Assembly (NCBI RefSeq): GCF_044547355.1
Contig: NZ_JBIUAG010000043.1
Coordinates: 8,603 to 72,602, forward strand
Direction of reading: 5' to 3'
DNA: 64,000 nucleotides
DNA from: Kutzneria sp044547355
GTDB taxonomy: Bacteria > Actinomycetota > Actinomycetes > Mycobacteriales > Pseudonocardiaceae
Shown here: in pieces, positions 50,870 to 58,336 of the stretch
Position numbering within the stretch: position 1 is the first letter of the stretch
Layout of the letters: the number at the start of each line of letters is the position of its first letter
Made by a program: the position numbers and the translations under genes
The notes under the pieces: model-generated
What the model saw: only the letters and a program-made list of their open reading frames with translations
Database searches by the model: none
Told to the model about the DNA's origin: nothing

Positions 50870-51361
50870 TCAGTTGCCCAGGTTGGCCTCGACGGCCTGG
50901 ATCAGCGCGCCGTCGGGGTCGTAGAACAGGAAGGAGCGGGCGCCGGGCATCGGGGACCAGATGTAGTCGGTCTGAGTCTCGTAACCGGCGGCCTTGACGC
51001 GCTGAAAGAGGTCGTCGATGTCGGAGACCCTGAGCGCCAGTTCCGTGATGCCGGTCGCGCCGTAGCGCAGGTACTCGTCCGGAGTCTTGGTGGTGAGCGG
51101 GTTGGCCGCCTGTTGCAGCTCCAGCGTCGCGCCGTCGTCGTCGGTGACGACCACGATCCGGTTCGCCGCGTTCTTCGTGCCGAGAATGTCGTCGAGCGTC
51201 GACGCATCGAACCAGTCTCCGGGCTGAGTCACGTCGTACATGACATTCTTGAATCCCAGAAGGTCCTGGTAGAAGGGCAACGATCGGTCCAGGTCGCTCA
51301 CCATGATGCAGATGTGATCGAAGGCCACGATTTTCCTCTGTGTGGTGCTGGTCGGGTCCAT
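50870..51361 (-). CDS. VOC-superfamily (glyoxalase-like) protein
   Basis: 163 residues from ATG 51361; the open frame runs 32 codons further. Two beta-alpha-beta-beta-beta modules: FDHICIMVSDLDRSLPFYQDLLGF and ITELALRVSDIDDLFQRVKAAG, with FYDPDGALIQAVE at the end. His and Glu metal positions of the family are present. Function could be an isomerase, dioxygenase or resistance protein. The sequence just upstream holds an unusual run of seven T in an otherwise G/C-rich region. Confidence 0.82.
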   Translation of the reverse strand: MDPTSTTQRKIVAFDHICIMVSDLDRSLPFYQDLLGFKNVMYDVTQPGDWFDASTLDDILGTKNAANRIVVVTDDDGATLELQQAANPLTTKTPDEYLRYGATGITELALRVSDIDDLFQRVKAAGYETQTDYIWSPMPGARSFLFYDPDGALIQAVEANLGN

Positions 51362-51490
51362 TTTTTTGGTGACGCAACTGCGATCGTAGGCTTGATGCGT
51401 GTGGCGGTCGCAAGGTCGAGGTTGGCTCGTTTGCACCTTCACGCCGACCGTCTGCACTTTTGGCTAAGCGGGGCGGCCGGGATCGAAACA

Positions 51491-51530
51491 GCGACGAGGC
51501 ACCCGGCCTCAGTCTCGGGTGCCTCGTCGC
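51491..51530. terminator. Terminator hairpin, 15-bp perfect stem
   Basis: GCGACGAGGCACCCG (51491-51505), a ten-base loop, CGGGTGCCTCGTCGC (51516-51530). It sits 14 bp after the acyl-CoA dehydrogenase stop on the minus strand. Confidence 0.88.
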
Positions 51531-51544
51531 GGTCGACGGCCGGG

Positions 51545-52759
51545 TCAGGGGATGTGGATCCCGGAGATGTTGCGGGAGATGACCAGGCGCTGGATCTCCG
51601 AGGTGCCCTCGAAGATGGTGAAGATCTTGGCGTCGCGGTGCATGCGCTCGACCGGGTGCTCACGGGTGTAGCCGGCGCCGCCGAGGATCTGGATGGCGCG
51701 CTCGGTGGACCAGACGGCGACCTCGCTGGCCTTGAGCTTGGACATGGAGCCCTCGCCGGCCTCGAAGGGCACGTTGTTGCGGCCCATCCAGGCGGCCCGC
51801 CAGACCAGCAGGCGGGCGGCGTCGATCTCCATGCGCATGTTGGCCAGGTCGAAGGCGATGGACTGGTTCTCGATGATCTTGCGGCCGAAGGCCTCACGGT
51901 CCTTGGCGTACTCGAGGGCGTAGTCGTAGGCGGCGCGGGCGACGCCGACGGCCATGGCTCCGACGGTGGGGCGGGTGGTCTCGAAGGTGGCCATGGCGGC
52001 CTGACCACCGGCCCGCTTGCCCTCGCGGGCCCGGGCGAGGCGGGCTTCCAGACGCTCCTTGCCGCCGAGCACGCAGCGGCCGGGCACCCGCACGTCGTCG
52101 AAGAACACGTCGGCGGTGTGCGATGCGCGCAGGCCGTGCTTCTTGATCTTGCGGGTGCTGGCGACGCCGGGGGTGCCGGGCGGCACGATGAAGCCGGCCT
52201 GGCCGCGGGCCCCGAGTGCGGGGTCGACGACGGCGGTGACGACGTGCACGTTGGCGATGCCGCCGTTGGTGGCCCATGCCTTCTGGCCGTTGATCACCCA
52301 CTCGTCGGTCGCTTCGTCGTAGCGGGCCCGGGTCTTGTAGCCGGAGACGTCGGAGCCGGCCTGCGGCTCCGAGGCGCAGAAGGCCGCCACCTTGGGGTCG
52401 TTCTCGTCGCCGAAGCACTCCGGCACCCACTCGGCCAGCTGCTCCGGCTCGCCGGCGGAGAAGATGCCGGCCACCGCGAGCCCGGTGCCCATGATCGCCA
52501 GCGCGATGCCGGCGTCACCCCAGAACAGCTCCTCGGTGGCCAGCGGCAGGGACAGGCCGATCGGGTCGGCGAACCAGGTCGCCAGCGACTCGAATCCGTA
52601 GAGGCCGATCTTGGCGGCCTCCTGGATGATCGGCCACGGTGTCTCCTCGCGCTCGTCCCACTCCGGCGCCGCCGGCCGGATCACGTCCTTGGCGAAGCCG
52701 TGGACCCAGTCACGCAGGTCGCGCTGGTCCTCGTTGAGTTCGAGGGAGAAGCCGGCCAT
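51545..52759 (-). CDS. Acyl-CoA dehydrogenase
   Basis: 404 residues. The three-part ACAD fold is evident: helical N-domain, FAD-binding middle (FCASEPQAGSDVSG, YVINGQKAWATNGGIA-like WVINGQKAWATNGG), and the C-domain with QSIAFDLANMRMEIDAARLLVWRAA and QILGGAGYTREHPVERMHRDAKIFTIFEGTSEIQRLVI (in pieces). The catalytic Glu is in FEGTSE. It oxidises acyl-CoA at the alpha-beta bond. It is the second gene of an operon with an SCP2-domain protein, under the 53327 operator. Confidence 0.94.
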   Translation of the reverse strand: MAGFSLELNEDQRDLRDWVHGFAKDVIRPAAPEWDEREETPWPIIQEAAKIGLYGFESLATWFADPIGLSLPLATEELFWGDAGIALAIMGTGLAVAGIFSAGEPEQLAEWVPECFGDENDPKVAAFCASEPQAGSDVSGYKTRARYDEATDEWVINGQKAWATNGGIANVHVVTAVVDPALGARGQAGFIVPPGTPGVASTRKIKKHGLRASHTADVFFDDVRVPGRCVLGGKERLEARLARAREGKRAGGQAAMATFETTRPTVGAMAVGVARAAYDYALEYAKDREAFGRKIIENQSIAFDLANMRMEIDAARLLVWRAAWMGRNNVPFEAGEGSMSKLKASEVAVWSTERAIQILGGAGYTREHPVERMHRDAKIFTIFEGTSEIQRLVISRNISGIHIP

Positions 52760-52774
52760 GGGGAGTTTGTCCTC

Positions 52775-53314
52775 TCACGCCTTGGGGATGTCGAACAGGC
52801 TCATGAAGCCGGCCGCGAAGCCCAGGTCGCCCTTGACCTTCAGCTTCCCGGTCATGAACAGCACGGGGGCGGACGCGTTGCCGGTGGCCAGCTTGAGGAA
52901 CTCCAGCGGGGCCAGCGTCACGGTGGCCCGCGGCTCGTCCTCGCCGCCCTTGGTGATCGCGCACGCGCCGTCGTCGATGCGCACCTGGTACCGGTCGAAG
53001 TCGTCGCCGCCCGTCAGGCGGAAGTGCACGACGGCCCGGGTGGAGCCGGCCCGCTCGGTGCGGAAGTGCACCTCCATCCGCCGGAACACCTCGTCCAGGA
53101 TCGGCCCGCGCAGCGCGGGCACGGCCATCACGGCCTCGATCTGGTCCTTCGACGCCCGCGAGATGATCCGCGCGAAGTCCTGCGGCGGCATCGCGCTGAG
53201 GTCGAACTCCGCGCCGCCGTCGGCCGCCTCGGTGAAGGAGGACAGCAGTGCCACGAACTCGTCCTTGCCGAGTTTCTTCGGGTCGATCGATGCCAACTGC
53301 TCGATGTCGGCCAT
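52775..53314 (-). CDS. SCP2 sterol/lipid-binding domain protein
   Basis: 179 residues. After an N-terminal helical part (QLASIDPKKLGKDEFVALL, EFDLSAMPPQDFARII) comes the SCP2 fold: EVHFRTERAGSTRAVVHFRLT, YQVRIDDGACAITKGGEDEPRATVTLAP and LKVKGDLGFAAGF. SCP2 proteins bind fatty acyl or sterol ligands. First gene of the acyl-CoA dehydrogenase operon and divergent from a TetR gene. Confidence 0.88.
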   Translation of the reverse strand: MADIEQLASIDPKKLGKDEFVALLSSFTEAADGGAEFDLSAMPPQDFARIISRASKDQIEAVMAVPALRGPILDEVFRRMEVHFRTERAGSTRAVVHFRLTGGDDFDRYQVRIDDGACAITKGGEDEPRATVTLAPLEFLKLATGNASAPVLFMTGKLKVKGDLGFAAGFMSLFDIPKA

Positions 53315-53326
53315 AACCCCACCTCC

Positions 53327-53368
53327 GCGTACCTACTGACGGGTAAGCCTACTGGTTAGTAGGTACGC
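53327..53368. promoter_or_regulatory. Tandem TetR operator, lipid regulon site 1
   Basis: Two abutting 16-bp half-palindromes: CCTACT-N4-GGTAAG (53332-53347) and CCTACT-N4-AGTAGG (53348-53363). Outer flanks GCGTACCTACT and AGTAGGTACGC make a wider palindrome. It lies between the divergent SCP2 and TetR genes. The same tandem structure recurs at 56394-56425. Confidence 0.8.
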
Positions 53369-53389
53369 CGGCAAGCTAGCCTGCATCGA

Positions 53390-54037
53390 ATGCGGACTAA
53401 TGACGCGGCCGGTCGGGTCCGGGCCAAGCGGCTGCCACGCGAGGTGCGTGAGCGGCAGATCCTCGACGCCGCCGTCGAGGTCTTCTCCCAGCGCGGCTAC
53501 CACGCCGCGTCGATGGACGAGATCTCCGAGGTCGCCGACATCTCCAAGCCCATGGTCTACGCCTACCTGGGCTCCAAGGAGGACCTGTTCGCCGCGTGCA
53601 TCCGCCGCGAGGCCACCAGGCTCATGGAGGCCATCGCCGCCGGCGTCAGCGAGGCCGGCGACCGGCCGGACGTGCAGCTCTGGCACGGCCTGCGGGCATT
53701 CTTCGGCTTCGTCGGCGAGTACCGCGACAGCTGGCGGGTCCTGCACCGGCAGGCCAGCGCCCAGGGCGGTCCCTTCGCCCAGGAGCTGATGGACATGCGC
53801 CGCCGGGCCATCAGCCTCGTCGCCGCCCTGCTGACCAACACCGCCGACAGCGAGGCCGCCTCCCTGCACGCCGACGCCATGGCCGCCGCCCTCGTCGGCG
53901 CCGGCGAATCCCTGGCCGACTGGTGGCTCGACCATCCCGAGGAATCCGCCGGCACGGTCGCCGCCCGCCTGATGAACCTGGTGTGGATGGGCTTCGGCAA
54001 CCTGGTCGACGGCCAGATGTGGCAACCGCCGAAGTAG
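53390..54037 (+). CDS. TetR-family regulator of the lipid gene block
   Basis: 215 residues. HTH at RERQILDAAVEVFSQRGYHAASMDEISEVADISKPMVYAYLGSKEDLF (in pieces over residues 20-70). The ligand domain ends with RLMNLVWMGFGNLVDG. It starts 22 bp from the tandem operator and should repress itself and the SCP2/acyl-CoA dehydrogenase operon; a matching operator suggests control of FabG4/HtdX and FadA2 too. The ligand is probably an acyl-CoA, by analogy with TetR lipid regulators. Confidence 0.9.
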   Translation: MRTNDAAGRVRAKRLPREVRERQILDAAVEVFSQRGYHAASMDEISEVADISKPMVYAYLGSKEDLFAACIRREATRLMEAIAAGVSEAGDRPDVQLWHGLRAFFGFVGEYRDSWRVLHRQASAQGGPFAQELMDMRRRAISLVAALLTNTADSEAASLHADAMAAALVGAGESLADWWLDHPEESAGTVAARLMNLVWMGFGNLVDGQMWQPPK

Positions 54038-54155
54038 TTGTCCACAGCCTCGCTCCGACTCCCGAGTTGTCCACAGGCCAACCCGCTTCAAGATCGACGG
54101 GACGTTTCCGCTGGTAGACTGGGCTCGGGGTCGCCCCCCTGGGAATGGGCGGGGG
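54038..54155 (-). repeat. Dispersed intergenic element, copy D
   Basis: Reverse orientation, beginning at the base after the TetR stop codon. TTGTCCACA boxes at 54038-54046 and 54067-54075, 29 bp apart instead of 18-19. AAGATCGAC occurs at 54092 but on the opposite strand relative to copy B, then the conserved block from TAGACTGGG near 54115 through GGGGTCGCCCCCCTGGGAAT to GGGCGGGGG at 54155. Confidence 0.75.
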
Positions 54156-54234
54156 CTGCGGGGTCGTAGCTAGCGCGTGCCCGGTCGGCACGACAGCCAG
54201 AGGACCCAGGCGGTGCAGCTCTTCGCGAGTCCGC

Positions 54235-55080
54235 TTACGTCGCCGGTCGGGTGCTGGCGGTGGACGGGGGCTGGGGCGCGGCGCTGGTGCGCTGATCGAC
54301 GACGCCGGCCAGGTGCGGACGGCCGGTGCGCACGTCGTGGACGGCGAACTCCCAGCCGGAGTCCGCGGCGGAGGCGCTGAAGCCGACCTTGGCCGGCAGC
54401 AGCACGGGCAGCTTGAAGCGGACGTCGACGGTGTAGGAGGACGGCAGGCGTTCGGAGAGGGCGGCCAGACACCGGGCCTTGGTCCACATGCCGTGGGCGA
54501 TGGCCCGCCGGAAGCCGAACAGGCGGGCGGCCAAGGCGTTGAGGTGGATGGGATTGCGGTCGCCGGAGACGGAGGCGTAGCGGCGGCCGATGTCGCCGGG
54601 GACGGACCAGATGGCGGACGGAGCGGGGACGTCGAAGGGCGCCGAAGAGGAGCCGGTGGAATTGGAGCGGCGCAGATAAGTGCTCACGTCGGTCCACACC
54701 ACGGCGGAATCGATCAGCAGCTCGCTGACAACGTCGAACTGCTGGCCCCGCTCGTGCGGCCGGAGGTCGACGGCCCGGACCTGGAGGTCGAAGCGTTCGG
54801 AGGCGAGGATCGGGCGCGAAACGGTGATGCGGTTGGCGATGTGCACCAAGCCCGGTAACGGAAAAGGGAAGCCGGGCGCGGTCATGAGCCGCATCTGCAA
54901 GGGAAAAGCCAGCACGTGGGGATAGGTGGCCGGCAGCTCGTCCCGCAGCCTGAAGCCGCAAACCCGGTTGTACGAAGCCAAATGCGGGACATCGACGGAG
55001 ACATCCGAGCGGGACGGGGAGTCGGCGGGCAGCGAGGAGCCGCCGCGCCGGAAGCTGGTCAACGCGGCACGCAGGTACAT
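54235..55080 (-). CDS. htdX: MaoC-like hydratase, HtdX type
   Basis: 281 residues from ATG 55080. N-terminal half-hotdog domain, then the second hotdog with DRNPIHLNALAARLFGFRRAIAHGMWT, which holds the hydratase-2 Asp and His. In mycobacteria HtdX is a 3-hydroxyacyl-thioester dehydratase next to FabG4, the same order as here (Rv0241c-Rv0242c). It shares one base with the fabG4 stop. It should hydrate enoyl-thioesters or dehydrate 3-hydroxyacyl-thioesters. Confidence 0.88.
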   Translation of the reverse strand: MYLRAALTSFRRGGSSLPADSPSRSDVSVDVPHLASYNRVCGFRLRDELPATYPHVLAFPLQMRLMTAPGFPFPLPGLVHIANRITVSRPILASERFDLQVRAVDLRPHERGQQFDVVSELLIDSAVVWTDVSTYLRRSNSTGSSSAPFDVPAPSAIWSVPGDIGRRYASVSGDRNPIHLNALAARLFGFRRAIAHGMWTKARCLAALSERLPSSYTVDVRFKLPVLLPAKVGFSASAADSGWEFAVHDVRTGRPHLAGVVDQRTSAAPQPPSTASTRPAT

Positions 55081-56381
55081 CAGGCCCCCAGCAGGCTCTG
55101 GCCGCACACCCGGACGACGTTGCCGTTGACCCCGGACGAGGCCGGATTGGCGTACCAGGCAATGGTTTCCGCGACGTCGACCGGCAGCCCGCCCTGGGAC
55201 ATGCTGTTCATCAGCCGCCCGGCCTGCCGGATGACCAGCGGCACGGCGGCGGTCATCTTGGTCTCGATGAAGCCGGGGGCGACGGCGTTGATGGTGCTGC
55301 CCCGGCTGGCCAGCTCGGGCGCCAGCGACCGGACCATGCCGATGACGCCGGCCTTGCTGGTGGCGTAGTTGGTCTGCCCGACATTGCCGGCGATGCCGGC
55401 GATGGACGACACCCCGACGATACGGCCGTTGCGGCGCAAGGCGTCGGCGCGCAGCAGCCCGTCGTTGACCCGCAGCTGGCTGGCCAGGTTGACCGAGAGC
55501 ACGGCGTCCCACTGGGCGTCGGTCATCTTGGCCAGGGTCTTGTCCCGCGTGATGCCGGCGTTGTGCACGACGATGTCCACGCCCTCGTGCCGCAGCTGGA
55601 AGTACTCGACGAGCCGGGCGGGCGCGTCCGGCGCGGTGATGTCCATCTGGAGGGCGGAACCGCCGACCCGGTTGGCCACCTCGGACAGCTCGCTGCCCTG
55701 CGCGGCGATGTCGAGGCACACGACGTGTGCGCCGTCCCGGGCGAGCACCTCGGCGATGGCGGCGCCGATGCCCCGTGACGCGCCGGTCACCAGGGCGACC
55801 CGGTCGGCGAGCGGGTGCTCCCAGTCCACCGGCTCGACGACCTCGGCGGCGCCGACCCGGATCACCTGCCCGGACACGTAGGCCGACTTGGCGCTGAGCA
55901 GGAAGCGAAGCGTCGACTCGACGTTGGGCTCGGCGCCTTCGGAGACGTACACGAGCTGGGCGGTGCCGCCGGATCGCAGTTCCTTGGCGACGGAGCGGAC
56001 GAATCCCTCCAGCGCCCGCTGGGCGACGACCGCCGGCACGCTGGTCAGCTCCTCGGGCGGGGTGCCGAGCACCACGACCCGTCCGCACGGCCCGAGCTTG
56101 CGGATGACCGGGCTGAAGAAGGAATGCAGCGCCCGCAGCTGTTCGGGGCTGTCGATGCCGGTGGCGTCGAACACGAGCCCGCCGTACGGGGCGTCCCCGC
56201 CGGTGGCGTGCGCCTTGAGCACGGCGTCGAGCCGACCGGATCCGCCGGTCAGCACCGGACCCGCCAGCGCCGGCTGCCCCGGCCGGTAGCGCCGCAGCCG
56301 CGCGGGCCGGGGCAGGCCGAGTCGACTGGTGACGAACCGCCCGAAACCGGACTGGGCGAACTGGAGGTACGGATCTGACAT
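55080..56381 (-). CDS. fabG4: 3-oxoacyl-thioester reductase, FabG4 type
   Basis: 433 residues, much longer than ordinary FabG. The extra N-terminal flavodoxin-like domain (FGRFVTSRLGLPRPARLRRYRPGQPALAG, in pieces; GGLVFDATGI; AQRALEGFVRSVAKELR) matches mycobacterial FabG4. The SDR domain has VTGASRGIGAAIAEV, the catalytic Ser in VSSIAGIAG and Tyr/Lys in NYATSKAG. It reduces long-chain 3-oxoacyl-CoA with NADH. It is divergent from fadA2 with tandem operators between. Confidence 0.93.
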   Translation of the reverse strand: MSDPYLQFAQSGFGRFVTSRLGLPRPARLRRYRPGQPALAGPVLTGGSGRLDAVLKAHATGGDAPYGGLVFDATGIDSPEQLRALHSFFSPVIRKLGPCGRVVVLGTPPEELTSVPAVVAQRALEGFVRSVAKELRSGGTAQLVYVSEGAEPNVESTLRFLLSAKSAYVSGQVIRVGAAEVVEPVDWEHPLADRVALVTGASRGIGAAIAEVLARDGAHVVCLDIAAQGSELSEVANRVGGSALQMDITAPDAPARLVEYFQLRHEGVDIVVHNAGITRDKTLAKMTDAQWDAVLSVNLASQLRVNDGLLRADALRRNGRIVGVSSIAGIAGNVGQTNYATSKAGVIGMVRSLAPELASRGSTINAVAPGFIETKMTAAVPLVIRQAGRLMNSMSQGGLPVDVAETIAWYANPASSGVNGNVVRVCGQSLLGA

Positions 56382-56393
56382 GCGAGACGCCTC

Positions 56394-56425
56394 CCTACTC
56401 GCTGGTAAGTCTACTCATAAGTAGG
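56394..56425. promoter_or_regulatory. Tandem TetR operator, lipid regulon site 2
   Basis: CCTACT-N4-GGTAAG (56394-56409) directly followed by TCTACT-N4-AGTAGG (56410-56425). The order, spacing and half-site sequences are those of the 53332-53363 site. It lies between fabG4 and fadA2, 13 bp from each start. Confidence 0.8.
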
Positions 56426-56438
56426 TTATTGTCGAGGC

Positions 56439-57677
56439 ATGACCCCGACCGTTCAGCGCGTGGCCGTGCTCGGCGGCAACCGCATCCCGTTCGCCAGGTC
56501 CAACGGTCCGTACGCCACGGCGTCCAACCAGGACATGCTGACCGCCGCGCTGGACGGCCTGGTCAGCCGGTTCGGGCTGCAAGGCGAACGGGTCGGTGAA
56601 GTGGTCGCGGGCGCGGTGCTCAAACACAGCCGCGATTTCAACCTAGCCAGGGAAGCGGTGCTCGGCAGCCGACTGTCGCCGTCGACACCTGCCTACGACC
56701 TCCAGCAGGCCTGCGGCACCGGCCTGCAGGCGATCATCGCCGCGGCCAACAAGATCGCGCTGGGGCAGATCGACTCGGCCATCGCCGGCGGCGTCGACAC
56801 CACCAGCGACGCCCCGATCGGCGTGAACGAGGGCCTGCGCCAGGTGCTGCTGGAGTTCAACCGGGCCAAATCCCTCGGCGCCCGGCTGCGCGCGGCGACC
56901 AAGCTGCGCCCCACCCACGTGGTGCCGAACATCCCGCGCAACGCCGAGCCGCGCACCGGCATGTCCATGGGCGAGCACGCGGCGACCACCGCCAAGGAGT
57001 GGGGCATCACTCGCGAGGACCAGGACGAGTTGGCGGCGGCCAGCCACCGCAATCTCGCGGCCGCCTACGAGCGCGGTTTCTTCGACGACCTGGTCACGCC
57101 GTATCTCGGCCTGACCCGGGACCAGAACCTGCGCGCCGACACCAGCGTGGAGAAGCTGGCCAAGCTCAAGCCGGTCTTCGGCGACACGATGACCGCCGGC
57201 AACTCCACCCCGCTCACCGACGGCGCCTCAGTGGTGCTGCTGGCCAGCGAGGAATGGGCCAAGCGGCGCCGGATCCCGGTGCTGGCCTACCTGAGCTGGA
57301 CCGAGACCGGTGCGGTCGACTACGTGCACGGCGAGGACGGCCTGCTCACCGCCCCGGTCCACGCGGTGCCGCGGATGCTGGAGCGCGCCGGCCTCACGCT
57401 GGCGGACTTCGACTTCTACGAGATCCACGAGGCGTTCGCCTCCCAGGTCCTGGCCACGCTCGCGGCCTGGCACAAGCACGGCCTCGGCGAGATCGACCGC
57501 GACAAGCTCAACGTCAACGGCTCCTCGCTCGCGGCCGGGCACCCGTTCGCCGCGACCGGCGGCCGAATCGTCGCCACGCTGGCGAAACTGCTGAACGAGC
57601 GCGGTTCCGGTCGCGGTCTGGTCTCGATCTGCGCCGCCGGTGGCCAAGGCGTGACGGCGATCCTGGAGAAGCCCTAG
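56439..57677 (+). CDS. fadA2: Acetyl-CoA C-acyltransferase, FadA2 type
   Basis: 412 residues. Thiolase fold with the nucleophile Cys in LQQACGTGLQAII (about residue 89), His in EIHEAFASQVLATLAA, and the second Cys in SICAAGGQGVT. NVNGSSLAAGHPFAATGGR is the CoA-binding GHP loop. It cleaves 3-oxoacyl-CoA or condenses acetyl-CoA. Position and orientation match FadA2 next to FabG4 in mycobacteria. Confidence 0.94.
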   Translation: MTPTVQRVAVLGGNRIPFARSNGPYATASNQDMLTAALDGLVSRFGLQGERVGEVVAGAVLKHSRDFNLAREAVLGSRLSPSTPAYDLQQACGTGLQAIIAAANKIALGQIDSAIAGGVDTTSDAPIGVNEGLRQVLLEFNRAKSLGARLRAATKLRPTHVVPNIPRNAEPRTGMSMGEHAATTAKEWGITREDQDELAAASHRNLAAAYERGFFDDLVTPYLGLTRDQNLRADTSVEKLAKLKPVFGDTMTAGNSTPLTDGASVVLLASEEWAKRRRIPVLAYLSWTETGAVDYVHGEDGLLTAPVHAVPRMLERAGLTLADFDFYEIHEAFASQVLATLAAWHKHGLGEIDRDKLNVNGSSLAAGHPFAATGGRIVATLAKLLNERGSGRGLVSICAAGGQGVTAILEKP

Positions 57678-57688
57678 CTTCTTGGCCC

Positions 57689-58336
57689 GTGACCGAGGGC
57701 GACGAGGACGAGAGAGAAGTCGGCGGCGAGGTCGACCTGGGGCGCGTGCTCGCGCTCTCGGACGGCGTGTTCGCCATCGCGCTGACCTTGCTGGTCCTGG
57801 ACATCAGGATCCCCGACGAGGTCCACGGCGAGGAATTCCTCCGCGCGATGGCCGGCCTGGAGCCGGCCATCGCCGGCTACCTGATCAGCTATCTGGTGAT
57901 CGGCGTGCTGTGGCTGGCCCACCATCGGCTGTTTCGCGAGCTACGAGTGCGGCGCTCGCGCGTCATGTCGCTGAACATGCTGCTGCTGGCCCTGGTCGCG
58001 CTGCTGCCGTTCCCGTCGTCGCTGCTGGCCAAGCACGGTGACGAGGCGCTGTCCTACGCGATCTACGCCGGCAACGTGATCGCGGTCTTCGCGGTCCAAT
58101 CGCTGATCATCTTCGTGTCCCAACACTACGGCGACATCACGCCGAAGCCCGGCCGCTTCCCGCGCTTCGGCTGGTACCTACAGCCGATCGGGGCCAGCGT
58201 CGTGTTCGTGGTGTGGGCCGTCGTCGCCATCACCGGGCATCCCGGCCAGGCCAACTACGCCTGGTGGCTGCTGGTGCCGATCGTGCTGGTCACCCGGCGG
58301 CTAAACCAATCTAAGCAAGTATTGACTCAGAGCTAG
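57689..58336 (+). CDS. TMEM175-type potassium channel family protein
   Basis: 215 residues from GTG 57689, 11 bp after fadA2. Helix 1 has the family signature RVLALSDGVFAIALTLLVLDI, and six helices follow (ending HPGQANYAWWLLVPIVLVTRRL). Bacterial TMEM175 proteins form tetrameric potassium channels. Its start within the fadA2 transcript suggests co-expression. Its end overlaps the convergent APC permease gene by 4 bp. Confidence 0.87.
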   Translation: MTEGDEDEREVGGEVDLGRVLALSDGVFAIALTLLVLDIRIPDEVHGEEFLRAMAGLEPAIAGYLISYLVIGVLWLAHHRLFRELRVRRSRVMSLNMLLLALVALLPFPSSLLAKHGDEALSYAIYAGNVIAVFAVQSLIIFVSQHYGDITPKPGRFPRFGWYLQPIGASVVFVVWAVVAITGHPGQANYAWWLLVPIVLVTRRLNQSKQVLTQS

